Origin: Brevundimonas sp.
GTDB taxonomy: Bacteria > Pseudomonadota > Alphaproteobacteria > Caulobacterales > Caulobacteraceae
Direction: 5' to 3'
Length of the DNA stretch: 64,000 nucleotides
Assembly (NCBI RefSeq): GCF_027487935.1
Contig: NZ_JAIYCP010000023.1
Span: 1-64,000, forward strand
The notes beneath the pieces are model-generated. The model ran no database searches, was not told the DNA's origin, and saw only the letters and a list, made by a program, of their open reading frames with translations. The position numbers were made by a program, and so were the translations under genes. Below, one piece after another: positions 19,016 to 28,676 of the stretch. Within the stretch, counting starts at the first letter, position 1, and the number at the start of each line of letters is the position of its first letter.

Positions 19016-19448
19016 CCCGCCTGTTGTAAGCCGGACGCAGGCCCTGGCTCAAGGACTGACCCATGAACGGGAAGCCCGTGAGTTGGTCGAGAGGTGCCGG
19101 CACCCGAACGACGGATCGCCTTCGGTCGGCTCGTCAGGGGCCTTTGCAACTTCCCGGATGAAAAGGAGCCGGCGATTTTCGAGAATGTGCGGGGCGGGCG
19201 TCAATCGACCCGTCACGACATCCCGTCAGCCGGGGCCGGGCATCGCTTGCGTGCCGCCTTGCCCGAATCGCCGTTCAAATGGCAACGTTCTTTGACGCCC
19301 GGACAAACCTTGGGCGGCTACTGTCGACATATTGCGCCTTCGCCTTGAGAAATCCGGGAGAGCCCATGTCTGCCCCTGATGCTGTCCGGGATTGTCGGTC
19401 GGCTTCTGTGATGACAGGCCGGGTGGATTTGATGAGCGCGAGGGAGGC
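19016..19448. other. 433-bp gap with a possible sigma-70 promoter
   Basis: No convincing gene lies between the PH-domain gene and the TadG-like gene, which diverge. A TTGACG element at 19292-19297 is followed, 19 bp later, by GCTACT (19317-19322), resembling Caulobacter housekeeping promoters but with long spacing. It would drive the TadG-like gene with a leader of about 120 bases. Confidence 0.4.
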
Positions 19449-20732
19449 ATGATCTCCGGCCTTCGCCGTCGGGTTCAGGAGATAGTGCAGGGGCTTCTGC
19501 GCGAGACCCGGGGCTCCATCGCATTGAATTTCGCCCTGGCCGTGCCGGCGGTCGCCATGCTGAGCGTCGGGGCGATCGATCTTCTTGCCGTTATGTCCGC
19601 CAAGACCCGGCTCCAGGACATTGCTGACGCGGCGGCCCTGGCCGCAGCCCCCACCCTTGGCCTGGCGGCGGATGAAGCCGCGGCCCGTGGACGGGCCGAG
19701 GCCTTTGTGGTGGCTCAACTGAGCCAATGGGCCGGGGCACCCACGGTCGAGGCGGAATATGAGGTGATTGAACAGGACGAGGAGCGCGCGATCCAGGTGA
19801 GGCTTGAGGGTCACCGCATCTCATTCTTCGCCAATATGCTGCCGCCGGGCGGCTGGCGGTTCGAGGCGTTGGCCACGGCGGTATCCGTTGGGAAGACTCC
19901 CCTCTGTGTCCTTGGGACCGGGACTTCCGGCCGAATGATCGACCTGGTGGGCAGCTCCCGCATCATGGCCCCGGACTGTGGCGTTCACTCCAACGCGGAG
20001 ATCATTGTCCAGGGCACGGCGCAGATCGAGGGCCGCAAGATCCAGTCCGTGCTGGCGGCAACCGGCGGCGGCATGACGCCGACACCGGGCCAGGGAGCCG
20101 CCTCCATTGCCGACCCGTTCGCCTCAATGGGTTTCCCCAGCCTGAATGGATGCCCCTTCACAGGAAACGGACAAAGTAACCCGATAACTTATGAAGATAA
20201 CGGCACACACTATCTCGACCCCGCCATTCACTGTCGGCCCATAATCATAAAAAACCTGACGACCGTCGTGCTGAGGCCCGGCAACCATTTCTTCCGGAAG
20301 AATCTTCAACTGCTGGGCCACGGAAGGCTGCAGGGAGAGGACGTCTTCCTCTTCTTTGATCACGGCTCGGATCCACTTTTTGGCGGTATGTACGCCCGGG
20401 TGAATCTGATCGGCCGCAAGAGTGGACCGTATGCGGGCATGGTCATGGCAACGGTCGCGGGCAACTCACCGAACATCATCCTCCCGGGAAGCAACGTCGA
20501 GCGACTGCTGGGGGTCGTCTATGTCCGTAACGGCTTTCTTCAGGTCACCGGCAACGGCGTTGCGGCCGAGGACAGCGCCTGGACGGTGATTGTCGCGAGG
20601 CAGGTCCTTTCGAACGGCGTTGCGAGGATCCGCATCAATGCCGACTATGACGGCAGCGACGTACCTGTCCCCATCGGGGTTGGCCCCAATGCCGGCGGAA
20701 TGGGTGCGAGCGGGACCCGGCTGGTGAACTAG
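19449..20732 (+). CDS. TadE/TadG-like pilus assembly protein
   Basis: The 427-residue protein has the TadG-type N-terminus: a short basic cytoplasmic stretch, then ETRGSIALNFALAVPAVAML leading into one membrane segment, then KTRLQDIADAAALAAA, the well-known 'Flp-pilus TadE/TadG' signature. The rest (about 60-427) is periplasmic and Gly/Pro-rich. The start at 19449 has a GAGGGAGG ribosome binding site immediately upstream. No other tad/cpa pilus gene is nearby, so it is an orphan. It lacks an obvious von Willebrand factor A domain, unlike long TadG proteins. The C-terminal part, with repeated Gly/Asn turns, looks beta-helical, as in surface proteins. Confidence 0.75.
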   Translation: MISGLRRRVQEIVQGLLRETRGSIALNFALAVPAVAMLSVGAIDLLAVMSAKTRLQDIADAAALAAAPTLGLAADEAAARGRAEAFVVAQLSQWAGAPTVEAEYEVIEQDEERAIQVRLEGHRISFFANMLPPGGWRFEALATAVSVGKTPLCVLGTGTSGRMIDLVGSSRIMAPDCGVHSNAEIIVQGTAQIEGRKIQSVLAATGGGMTPTPGQGAASIADPFASMGFPSLNGCPFTGNGQSNPITYEDNGTHYLDPAIHCRPIIIKNLTTVVLRPGNHFFRKNLQLLGHGRLQGEDVFLFFDHGSDPLFGGMYARVNLIGRKSGPYAGMVMATVAGNSPNIILPGSNVERLLGVVYVRNGFLQVTGNGVAAEDSAWTVIVARQVLSNGVARIRINADYDGSDVPVPIGVGPNAGGMGASGTRLVN

Positions 20733-20751
20733 GGCAAGGGCCTGGGCGTGT

Positions 20752-22497
20752 TCAACGGACTCCCAGGGCGAGGGCATCGGGTCTGCGGGTGTCGGCGGCG
20801 CCGAGGAACCGGTCACCGTCGATCATGATCGACTGGGTGCTGCCCATGGTGGCCGAGCCGCTGACTTCATGGCCGCGGGCCTCCAGCAGGCGTTCGATGT
20901 CGCGGGAATAGCCGGCTTCGAACTCCAGCGGCCGTCCGGCGCTGCCCTGATTGATCCGGGGGCGCATGGCGGCCTCGGCGACGTTGAGGTCATGGTCGAT
21001 GATGTTGACGACCAGCTGGACCATTGTGGGCACGATATAGCTGCCGCCCGGCGTGCCGGTCACCAGCCAGGGCCGGTCGTCGCGGCCGAACACGATCATG
21101 GGCGAGATGGTCGATCTGACCCGTTTGCCCGGCTCGGGATGGTTCGCCGTGACCGCATCGTCGGCACTGCCCCACGAGAAATTGTCGAGGGAGTTGTTGA
21201 GCAGAATGCCGGTGCCGGGCGGGGCCACATGGGCACCGTAGGAGTTGGAGAGGGTGAAGGTGTTGCTGACGACATTGCCCGCGGCATCGGCGACGGAAAA
21301 ATGGGTCGTGTCGCGGCTCTCGTGCGGCCAGGGGTCCCCGACCGGGACGTCTCCCTCGCCGAGGACCCGGTCGAGCCGGATCAGACCGGCCCGTTCACGC
21401 GCGAAGCTCTTGCTGGCGAGGCCGGTCGAGGGCGTGCGCCACTGGGGGCCTCCGCCCAGCAGGCGGCGGTCCGCCGCGACAACCTTCAGGGTCTCGGCCA
21501 GCAGGTGCAGGCTGTCGACACTGCCCCAGCCCATGTCGCGCAGCGGCCAGAGTTCGAGGATGTTCAGGGCCTCGGCAACGCTGACGCCCGAGGCGGTCGG
21601 GGGCATGTGGGCGATCCGATAGCCGCGGTAGTCGGACCACAGCGGCTCGCTGACCTCGACGCGATAGTCGGCCATGTCGCGGGCGTCCATGATCCCGCCG
21701 CCGGCCTCGACCCCGGCGATGATCCTGCGGGCCAGTTCGCCGCGATAGAAGGCGTCGGCACCGCCCGCCTGGACCTGGCGCAGGCTCCAGGCCAGCTGGG
21801 GCTGTCGAAAGCGTTCGCCGGGGCCATAGGGAGTGCCGTCGGGCTTCAGATAGGCTTCACGGGCTCCGGGATCGAGGGCCAGGACGGCGGCCCGGCCTGC
21901 GGTGGCCCCGGCCTCGCCGTCGCTCAGGAGGACCCCCTCTTCGGCCAGGGTGATGGCGGGCGCGACCAGGTCGGACCAGGGCAGGCTGCCGAAGCGTTGG
22001 TGGGCCTCCCAGAGGCCTGCCACCGTGCCGGGCACTGAGGCGTTGCGGAACCCGGCGGGCGTGGTCCGGTCGAACCGGCCATTGTCATCCAGCAGGAGGT
22101 CCGGGGTCAGGGCCCGGGGGGCAACCCCATAGTAGTCGATGGCCAGATCGACGGCGGGCTGATCGGCCGTCGCCGCCATATGCACCAGCATATAGCCGCC
22201 GCCACCGAGGTTGCCGGCGCGGGGCAGGGTCACCGCCTGGGCGAGGGCGACCGCGATCGCCGCGTCGACGGCATTGCCGCCCCGGCGCAGGATTTCGACC
22301 CCGACTTCGGATGCCGGGGCGCTCTGGCTGACCACCATGCCCCCCCGCCCGACGACCGGGTGATGTATCTGGTCGTAGCTGACGATATCGCCGCCCGATC
22401 CTGCGCCCGGACGAACGGGGGCGGGGACTTCCTGGGCGAGCACTGTGGTGGCCGACAGAAGGACGGCACACAGCAGGGACAAGGGCTTCAGCGACAT
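20752..22497 (-). CDS. ggt: Gamma-glutamyltransferase
   Basis: This 581-residue periplasmic N-terminal-nucleophile hydrolase cleaves gamma-glutamyl bonds, for example in glutathione, and transfers the glutamyl group to amino acids, peptides or water. It starts with a signal peptide (MSLKPLSLLCAVLLSATTVLA). The autoprocessing site and catalytic Thr lie in DTTHFSVADAAGN, with the substrate-binding GTPGGSYI later. The early motif GGNAVDAAIAVALA is also diagnostic. The start at 22497 is fixed by the signal peptide. The gene lies 46 bp downstream of an exported alpha/beta-hydrolase gene on the same strand, so the two likely form an operon. Confidence 0.93.
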   Translation of the reverse strand: MSLKPLSLLCAVLLSATTVLAQEVPAPVRPGAGSGGDIVSYDQIHHPVVGRGGMVVSQSAPASEVGVEILRRGGNAVDAAIAVALAQAVTLPRAGNLGGGGYMLVHMAATADQPAVDLAIDYYGVAPRALTPDLLLDDNGRFDRTTPAGFRNASVPGTVAGLWEAHQRFGSLPWSDLVAPAITLAEEGVLLSDGEAGATAGRAAVLALDPGAREAYLKPDGTPYGPGERFRQPQLAWSLRQVQAGGADAFYRGELARRIIAGVEAGGGIMDARDMADYRVEVSEPLWSDYRGYRIAHMPPTASGVSVAEALNILELWPLRDMGWGSVDSLHLLAETLKVVAADRRLLGGGPQWRTPSTGLASKSFARERAGLIRLDRVLGEGDVPVGDPWPHESRDTTHFSVADAAGNVVSNTFTLSNSYGAHVAPPGTGILLNNSLDNFSWGSADDAVTANHPEPGKRVRSTISPMIVFGRDDRPWLVTGTPGGSYIVPTMVQLVVNIIDHDLNVAEAAMRPRINQGSAGRPLEFEAGYSRDIERLLEARGHEVSGSATMGSTQSIMIDGDRFLGAADTRRPDALALGVR

Positions 22498-22543
22498 CGG
22501 AGAGCTTACCTGTTGACGGCTGGCTGGTTCGGGGGAGGTCCCA

Positions 22544-23458
22544 TCAGGGCAGGCGGGGGGCGAGGGCTTCGGCGAAGAAGATCGCGGCCTGTTCCCGGAC
22601 ATCTGCCGTGGCGCGCGCATTGGCCGGCACAGACTGGCGGCGGGTGCCCGGATCGTCGAAACTGTGGGTAGCCCCGCGATAGGAGGTGAAGGTCACGGGA
22701 TGGCCGCGCGCCCGGCTGGTACCGATCAGGTCGCGACAGCGGTCGTGAGAGACCTCTTCGTCCTCGGTGCCCATGAACACGCGGACCGGCGCATAGGGGC
22801 GGTAGCCGGTTCGGTCGAAGCGGTTGTGCAGGCCGCAGGCCGGATACATGGCGAGGCCCGCGCGGAACCCCAGGCGGCGCATGTCGCCGGGCTTGTCGTC
22901 AGCCATGGTTGCGAGGGTGGCGCTGCCGCCGTTGGACCAGCCCATCACCCCGATCCGGTCATCGTCGACAGCCGGCAGGGTGCGGAGATAGCGCAGGGCG
23001 CCATAGGCATCGAGCGGGCGCACGGTCACCTCGTTCACTTCATCCGGACGTTCGCTGTAGCTGCCGCGCTCGAAGCCCCCCGGATAGCCCCGGGGACCAA
23101 AGCCGTCGACGACCAGTGCATAGTAGCCGCGCTCCGACCAGTATTGCGCCCAGTAGCGATGCCGCATGGTCAGGGTGGTCGCGTCATAGACCCCGTTGGC
23201 GAGGGAGGAATAGGCGCCGGCCCGCCCATGCATCAGGACGACCGCCGGGGCTGCGCCCTGAACGCCTTCGGGTGAATAGAGGTAGGCGACCAGCTCGGTG
23301 CGTGCGTCGTCCAGGCTGCGAAAGACCACCCGCTCCGGGAGGGTGGCCCGGGCCGGGGTTTCCGGCGCGGCCGTATCCTGGGCCGCTGCAGCCGTGACGA
23401 CCGTGGCCGGCAGGACCAGAAGGGCCGCGGCGAACAGGATCGAATGCATCGTCTTCAT
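22544..23458 (-). CDS. Exported dienelactone-hydrolase family protein
   Basis: This is a 304-residue alpha/beta hydrolase with a signal peptide (MKTMHSILFAAALLVLPATVV, then AAAAQ). The nucleophile Ser is in GVMGWSNGG, the acid is probably the Asp in MGTEDEEV, and the His is in GATHSFDDPG, matching the dienelactone hydrolase fold. The family usually has a Cys nucleophile; the Ser here suggests a general esterase or peptidase. The start at 23458 is supported by GGAGAG upstream and by the signal peptide. It precedes the gamma-glutamyltransferase gene, so both periplasmic enzymes may process one imported compound. Confidence 0.82.
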   Translation of the reverse strand: MKTMHSILFAAALLVLPATVVTAAAAQDTAAPETPARATLPERVVFRSLDDARTELVAYLYSPEGVQGAAPAVVLMHGRAGAYSSLANGVYDATTLTMRHRYWAQYWSERGYYALVVDGFGPRGYPGGFERGSYSERPDEVNEVTVRPLDAYGALRYLRTLPAVDDDRIGVMGWSNGGSATLATMADDKPGDMRRLGFRAGLAMYPACGLHNRFDRTGYRPYAPVRVFMGTEDEEVSHDRCRDLIGTSRARGHPVTFTSYRGATHSFDDPGTRRQSVPANARATADVREQAAIFFAEALAPRLP

Positions 23459-23558
23459 CGGAGACTCTCCAGGACAATCGCTACCCCGTCGCGGCGGAGA
23501 TCGGCAGCCCCCGTCAGTCCGGTCGACCAGGACTATAGCCCGGACGCTGGAGCAGACC

Positions 23559-23585
23559 GGCGGCACCGGTCATCCCGGTGCCGCC
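23559..23585 (-). terminator. Strong hairpin after the TonB receptor gene
   Basis: Perfect 11-bp arms GGCGGCACCGG and CCGGTGCCGCC surround a 5-base loop, starting 7 bp after the receptor stop codon (minus strand). The stem is strong but no T-run follows. It probably marks the end of the sigma-FecR-receptor unit before the hydrolase/GGT operon. Confidence 0.6.
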
Positions 23586-23591
23586 ATCAGG

Positions 23592-26500
23592 TCAGAAGCG
23601 CTTGCGGAGCGTGGCGTAGAACCAGCGCCCGCGGTTGGAGTGCAGGCTGCCCAGATAGCCGGCCGACTGGTCAGCGAGCGGCGGATCCTTGCCCTCGATA
23701 TTGCGGACCCCGACCCGGATGCGGGTGTCGTTGAGGACGCCCGGTATGTCGAAGTCGTACTGGGCATAGACGTTGTGCGTCAGCCAGTCGTCGACCACCC
23801 ACTCGGTACCGTCGGCAAGGGTGGCGCTGGTGTCGACCACTTCGCTGACATAGCTGCTGTAGAGGCCGGCTCCCCAGCTGCCGTTGCGCCAGGTGATCGT
23901 CGAGGTCGCCCGCCATTCCGGCAAGCCGTTCTGGAGCCGCAGGTCGTTGGCACCGACGATCCGGACACTGGGGTCGATGTCGCCCGCAGCCTGGGCATCC
24001 AGCAGAAGCGCTGACTCCTCGCTGGGGTCCTGGAAGAAGGTCAGCAGCTTGGCGGCGTTGAGGCGCCAGCTGAAGTCGCCCCAGGGCGTATCATCGAGGT
24101 CATAATAGGCCCCGAAATCAATGCCATCGACGTCGCGCGGCTGCAGGTTGCGGTAGTTGTCGAGGACCCGGACCAGGGTACCGACCGGAGCGATTCCGGT
24201 GCCGACGGCAGCGTCAATCTGGGCCTGGGTCGGGGCGGCACGGATGACGTTGGGGTTTGAGCTGCCCCGGGTGCGCAGCAGATAGTCCAGCGTCAGGGCA
24301 TTTGCGTCGCCAAAGATCCCGATCAGGCTTTCCTGCTGGATGTTCCAGTAGTCCACCGTGAGGGTCAGTTTGCCCCATTCAGTGGGCAGGAAACGCGGTT
24401 CAACGACCATGCCGACGGTGAAGTTTTCGGACTCTTCCGGCTTGAGCTCCTGGCTGCCGGAGCGCTGGCTGAGCGAACTGACACTGGCGCTACAGGCATT
24501 GAAATTGGCGATCCGTCCGGCCAGCACCTCGATCTCGCACCGGATCCAGTCCGTGCGGGTGTTCGAACGCTCAACGCCCTCCTCATAGAGCTGGGGCAGG
24601 TTCGGGGCGCGGAAACCCTCGGACCAGGCCGTGCGCACCATCATCCAGGAGGCCGGGCGCCATGCGAGGGCGACCTTGGGCTTGGCCACGGATCCGAAAA
24701 TCGAATAGTTCTCGGCACGCGCCGCCAGCTGCAGGTCCAGCGAATGGACCAGCGGGATGTTCATTTCCGACGACACCAGCGGGACGGCCAGTTCGACGAA
24801 GGCTCCCTGGACGCTGCGCGAGCCGCGCGTGTCCGGCGTCGGGCTGGCTCCCATCACGTCGCTGCCGGTGGTCTGACCCGCATTGTTGGTGAAGGTGATG
24901 GTACCGTCGAGGCGATCGTCACGGTCATCGGAGAAGGTCTCGCGACGAAGCTCCAAGCCTGCCGCGATCCCGGCCGGCCCTGCCGGCATGAAGAAGAGGT
25001 CGGGCCGTGAGAGCTTGAAATCCCACATGGTCATGGTGGTCTCGCTCACCCGCGAGACATCCACCATGAAGCTGTCGATGATGGACTGGGCATTGCCGAC
25101 TTCAGGGCCACGCGTGGGATCGATGAGACTGCCGCCAATGAAGGGATTGTAGGCATCCGGCGTCGTGCGCGACACCGCATCCTCGAACAGGGTGCTGCTG
25201 ATCGTGCGCATGGAGTCATCGGTCTTCGAGGTCGAATAGACCAGGGCCGATTCCCAGTCGAAGCCGTTCCACGCGCCGCGAAGGCCGGTCAGGAACCGCG
25301 TCGAGAGGCTCTCGACATTGATCTTCTGCGGGCCCGCGTCGAGCACGCGGTAGTCCTGCATGATCAGGGGCGCGCCCTCGGCGGGGAAGGGGGTCGAACC
25401 GGTGGTGCCGGTCAGGAGTCCGGGCAGACGGTTGGGACTGCCGACCGGGCCGAGCGGGTTCCAGTAGGCGTTCGCGGCCATGATGATCGGAGCGTTCGCG
25501 AGTGAGGTCTCCGCCTCGCGCTGGGTGTTGTAGTCCGCATAGTAGACGCCGGCCTCGCCGAAGAACTCCAGGCCGTTGTCGAACTCGTGATTGACGAAGG
25601 CGAACAGGTTGTAGCGGTCATTGGCCCCGACGAGCGCCCGCACATCATTGACGTTATAGCGGAGATTGGCGTCCTCGGTGGCGGTCGTGAGGACGGAGTT
25701 GTCGAAACAGGTACCGGCCACGGAGCCCGGTGCCACGCAGCCCGGGTTGGTACTGGGCTGAAGATGGAAGACGCTGCTGGTGGTCAGGGTCTGGCCATTG
25801 ACCCGGGTGCCCTGGGTGGTCGTACCGTAGGTGCTGGTCAGACGAATGAACTCGCCCCAGGGCGTATCGATCGAGCTGTTGTCGAAGTCGGTGTCACCCT
25901 CGAAAGGCGTGCCGGCAACCAGCCGACGGATATCGCTGGTGCGGGCATAGTCCCGCTCGCGTGCCCACAGCTCGCTGCGCGTGCTGTAGTCGCCCATGAT
26001 CGAGATATTGGTGCGACCGTCATTGAAGTCACGACCGGCCTGCAGGCTGAAGTCGTACTGACGCATGCTGGTGCCTTCGGCACCGCCGCCACCGGCCTCG
26101 ACGGACAGGCCTTCGAAATTCGACCTGAGGACTGTGTTGATCACGCCCGCGACCGCATCGGTGCCGTACAGGGCCGCGGCCCCGTCGAGCAGGACCTCGA
26201 CCCGGCTGACGCCCATGGTCGGAATGGCGTTGGTGTTGACCGTGGCCACGGGCACCAGGTTTTCCGTCTGGGTGCCCGGGTGCAGGATCATCCGGCGACC
26301 GTTCAGCAGCATCAGGGTGTTGCCGGTGCCCAGACCGCGCAGGTTGATGGAGGCCGTATCGCCGCGCGCATCGTTGATGCCGCCCACGTCCTGGGATTCG
26401 TTGAAGGCGACGTCTGCCGCCTGGGGAATGGCGCGGAAGAGCTCATCGCCGTTGGTCGCTGCCACGCCGTCCAGGTCCTCTGAATCAAGGACCGTGACAG

Positions 26501-26942
26501 GCAGGGCGTCATTGACCCGCGCCCCGCGGATCTGCGAGCCGACGATGATGATTTCATCGAGCTCGGCGGCATTGGCCTGGGCCGGCTGGGTCGTGATGAC
26601 CCCGGCTGTGCTTCTGACGATGCGGACGCTGTCCGGGCTGACGAACTGGGCTTCCAGCCCGCTGCCGGCGAGGAGCTGGTTCAGCGCCGCCCGGACACTC
26701 ATCTGTCCGTTTACGGCCGGACCCGTGAGGCCCTCGACGAGGTCGGACGGGGCCGCGAGGGAAACCCGGGCCTGGCTGGCCAGAACCCGGACGCCGGACG
26801 ACAGCCTCTGGGCCGGGACGTCAAATGCGGCGGTCTGTTCCTGGGCCATCGCCACCGGCGGCAGGCCGGCCGTAAGGGCGGTGGCTCCGACGCCCGCCAT
26901 CGCCAAGCGGCGCAACATCGCCGTACCCATCAGTCTGCGCAT
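23592..26942 (-). CDS. TonB-dependent receptor with N-terminal STN domain
   Basis: This 1116-residue outer-membrane transporter has a signal sequence, then a Secretin/TonB N-terminal (STN) signalling domain (about 40-110, with FDVPAQRLSSGVRVLASQA and VRAALNQLLAGSGLE). A TonB-box-like DEIIIVGSQ is followed by a plug domain (about 140-280, with NLRGLGTGNTLMLLNGRR and VEVLLDGAAALYGTDAVAG). The rest is a long beta-barrel ending in the outer-membrane C-terminal Phe (TLRKRF). The STN domain indicates transduction to the FecR anti-sigma protein encoded immediately upstream. At 1116 residues it is longer than FecA (about 770), with large extracellular loops. The ligand is unknown; the neighbouring GGT suggests a peptide-like one. 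Confidence 0.93.
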   Translation of the reverse strand: MRRLMGTAMLRRLAMAGVGATALTAGLPPVAMAQEQTAAFDVPAQRLSSGVRVLASQARVSLAAPSDLVEGLTGPAVNGQMSVRAALNQLLAGSGLEAQFVSPDSVRIVRSTAGVITTQPAQANAAELDEIIIVGSQIRGARVNDALPVTVLDSEDLDGVAATNGDELFRAIPQAADVAFNESQDVGGINDARGDTASINLRGLGTGNTLMLLNGRRMILHPGTQTENLVPVATVNTNAIPTMGVSRVEVLLDGAAALYGTDAVAGVINTVLRSNFEGLSVEAGGGGAEGTSMRQYDFSLQAGRDFNDGRTNISIMGDYSTRSELWARERDYARTSDIRRLVAGTPFEGDTDFDNSSIDTPWGEFIRLTSTYGTTTQGTRVNGQTLTTSSVFHLQPSTNPGCVAPGSVAGTCFDNSVLTTATEDANLRYNVNDVRALVGANDRYNLFAFVNHEFDNGLEFFGEAGVYYADYNTQREAETSLANAPIIMAANAYWNPLGPVGSPNRLPGLLTGTTGSTPFPAEGAPLIMQDYRVLDAGPQKINVESLSTRFLTGLRGAWNGFDWESALVYSTSKTDDSMRTISSTLFEDAVSRTTPDAYNPFIGGSLIDPTRGPEVGNAQSIIDSFMVDVSRVSETTMTMWDFKLSRPDLFFMPAGPAGIAAGLELRRETFSDDRDDRLDGTITFTNNAGQTTGSDVMGASPTPDTRGSRSVQGAFVELAVPLVSSEMNIPLVHSLDLQLAARAENYSIFGSVAKPKVALAWRPASWMMVRTAWSEGFRAPNLPQLYEEGVERSNTRTDWIRCEIEVLAGRIANFNACSASVSSLSQRSGSQELKPEESENFTVGMVVEPRFLPTEWGKLTLTVDYWNIQQESLIGIFGDANALTLDYLLRTRGSSNPNVIRAAPTQAQIDAAVGTGIAPVGTLVRVLDNYRNLQPRDVDGIDFGAYYDLDDTPWGDFSWRLNAAKLLTFFQDPSEESALLLDAQAAGDIDPSVRIVGANDLRLQNGLPEWRATSTITWRNGSWGAGLYSSYVSEVVDTSATLADGTEWVVDDWLTHNVYAQYDFDIPGVLNDTRIRVGVRNIEGKDPPLADQSAGYLGSLHSNRGRWFYATLRKRF

Positions 26943-27019
26943 TCGTTCCCTCCCAAGGACATTTCCTGACTTAGACGTTCAGAACCGCCGAACCCCTACC
27001 TCCCCGGGGGTGAGACGGT

Positions 27020-27997
27020 TCAGCCTGTGAGAGCCGGCGCTGCCACGAGGGAGTCAAAACCGGATCCGGGTTCAATCCGGGCGTCGAGCAGTTCGGCGAC
27101 TGTCTGCAAGGTGCGATCCCGGTCCTCGACGCGGAGCCGCACCGTGATGCGGCGGTTCGCGAGGGCGGTCCCGTCGATCCGGAGCGGTCGGTCATAGAAA
27201 CGGTTCAGCTCTGCAATCAGGGCCCGCACCGGGACATCATCGTATTCGAGGACCCGCATCCGCCACTGGGCGACGCTCTCGACGGGCACCGGCAGGATCG
27301 CCGCGCGCGTCTGTGCCGGCTCCGGCGGCAGGACGCTCATTTCCCCGGCGCGCAAACGCATCAGCTCTCGGCCGTTTTCACGGTCGATGATGGCGACCAC
27401 GCCCTCGCTGACGGACACCTCCATCGCGTCGCCGCGCCGCCGCACGTTGAAGGCTGTACCGATGGCCCGGACATCATAGGCCCCGGCGGAGACGACGAAG
27501 GGCCGGTCCGGGTCCTTGCGGACGTAGAAGGCCGCCTCGCCGTCATCCATTCTGACCCGGCGGCGGTCGTCGAACTCATACTGGAGGCGGCTGTCAACAT
27601 TCACCGCCATGACGCTGCCGTCGGGGAGGGCGCGGGTCTGTTGTTCCCCGATGCCGGTCCGGACCTCGGTCTGGATCAGCCGGGGCATCAGGACGGCACC
27701 CGTTCCCACGGCCACCATGGCGGCCGCCGAGGCTGCGATCATGAAGGCGCGGCGGCTTGGCACAGGCCGTGCGGCGGGCTGAACGGTCCGGGTCTTGAGG
27801 ACAGCCAGTTCCCCCCAGAGCTCATGCATGGCGTCGAGGGCCCGCTGGTTGGTGGCATCAGCGCGCCAGCGGTCAAAGGCCTTGCGTTCTTCCAGCGTCG
27901 TTGCGCCACGACGCATGATCGCAAACCAATGCCCGGCCTCTTCACGCGCGCGCTCGTCCCTGATCATCGCGTCCGTCCGTGCCTTGCTGACCCCCAT
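27020..27997 (-). CDS. FecR family anti-sigma regulator
   Basis: The 325-residue inner-membrane protein links the outer-membrane receptor to the ECF sigma factor. The N-terminal cytoplasmic domain carries the DUF4880 pattern (EEAGHWFAIMRRG, EERKAFDRWRADATNQRAL). A single membrane segment (about 90-110) follows SRRAF. The periplasmic FecR domain includes LPDGSVMAVNVDSRLQYEF and FVVSAGAYDVRAIGTAFNVR, and a C-terminal STN-like motif ends the chain. It lies between the sigma factor and the receptor, 43 bp and 77 bp away. A second in-frame ATG at 27967 is also possible as the start. Confidence 0.9.
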   Translation of the reverse strand: MGVSKARTDAMIRDERAREEAGHWFAIMRRGATTLEERKAFDRWRADATNQRALDAMHELWGELAVLKTRTVQPAARPVPSRRAFMIAASAAAMVAVGTGAVLMPRLIQTEVRTGIGEQQTRALPDGSVMAVNVDSRLQYEFDDRRRVRMDDGEAAFYVRKDPDRPFVVSAGAYDVRAIGTAFNVRRRGDAMEVSVSEGVVAIIDRENGRELMRLRAGEMSVLPPEPAQTRAAILPVPVESVAQWRMRVLEYDDVPVRALIAELNRFYDRPLRIDGTALANRRITVRLRVEDRDRTLQTVAELLDARIEPGSGFDSLVAAPALTG

Positions 27998-28040
27998 ATA
28001 GACGCGCGGACGGTCTCCACCCCCACCCCGAAACCCGGAC

Positions 28041-28556
28041 TCATTCGCGATCGATCTCGCGCGAGAGCTGGACCATGGCCAGGCTGACGTGTTTCTCGAC
28101 CGTCTTGGTACTGATGCCGAGGCGGCGGGCGATCTGCAGATGGGTCAGCTCATCGATCCGGTGCAGGAGGAAAACCTCGCGCCGGCGGTGGGGCATGCTG
28201 TCGATGATGGCGAAGGCCCGATGCAGGCGCTCGCTGGCGACCAGTTGCCGTTCCGGCCCGACCCGCTCACAGGCGATATCCGGGGCTTCGGCGGGATGGA
28301 AAACCCGTGTGGTTCGGGCCCGGCTGCGCAGGTGATCGACTGCAAGGTTCCGCAGGATGCGACGCAGCAGATGAAGCGGCTTTTGAACCGGGGTCCGGCG
28401 TTCCGTCTCGATGGCGCGAAGGGCGGCGTCCTGAAGCAGGTCTTCCGCATCATTTGGATCGACGCGTGACGTGATCGCCCTGAGCGGACTCCGCCGCTCA
28501 CTGAAGGCGGTCGTGAGAGTCTCCTCCAGTTCGGAGATCGCCGGCTTTGTCACCAT
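28041..28556 (-). CDS. FecI-like ECF sigma factor
   Basis: This 171-residue RNA polymerase sigma factor has region 2 (DAEDLLQDAALRAIE, then NLAVDHLRSRAR) and region 4 (MPHRRREVFLLHRIDELTHL leading into IARRLGISTKTVEKHV, the promoter-recognition helix-turn-helix). Its length is usual for FecI-type factors. The start at 28556 agrees with the family N-terminus; the frame stays open upstream to 28829 with unconserved residues. It heads the sigma-FecR-receptor unit and should activate it when the receptor binds ligand. Confidence 0.92.
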   Translation of the reverse strand: MVTKPAISELEETLTTAFSERRSPLRAITSRVDPNDAEDLLQDAALRAIETERRTPVQKPLHLLRRILRNLAVDHLRSRARTTRVFHPAEAPDIACERVGPERQLVASERLHRAFAIIDSMPHRRREVFLLHRIDELTHLQIARRLGISTKTVEKHVSLAMVQLSREIDRE

Positions 28557-28649
28557 GGCGCATAGTCCGGTGACAGGACCCGGGGTGTCAAGCGAGCAGC
28601 CCGCGGCGTTCCGGGGCACTCCCTGGAGCCGGCGTCGGCCCGAACGTGT

Positions 28650-28676
28650 GAGGTCAGTACAACGGCCAGTGACCTC
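28650..28676. promoter_or_regulatory. Inverted repeat upstream of fecI-like gene
   Basis: Perfect 7-bp arms GAGGTCA (28650-28656) and TGACCTC (28670-28676) are separated by 13 bp, about 95 bp upstream of the sigma factor start. It may be an operator for the sigma-FecR-receptor unit or an RNA hairpin; nothing more can be said. Confidence 0.35.
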
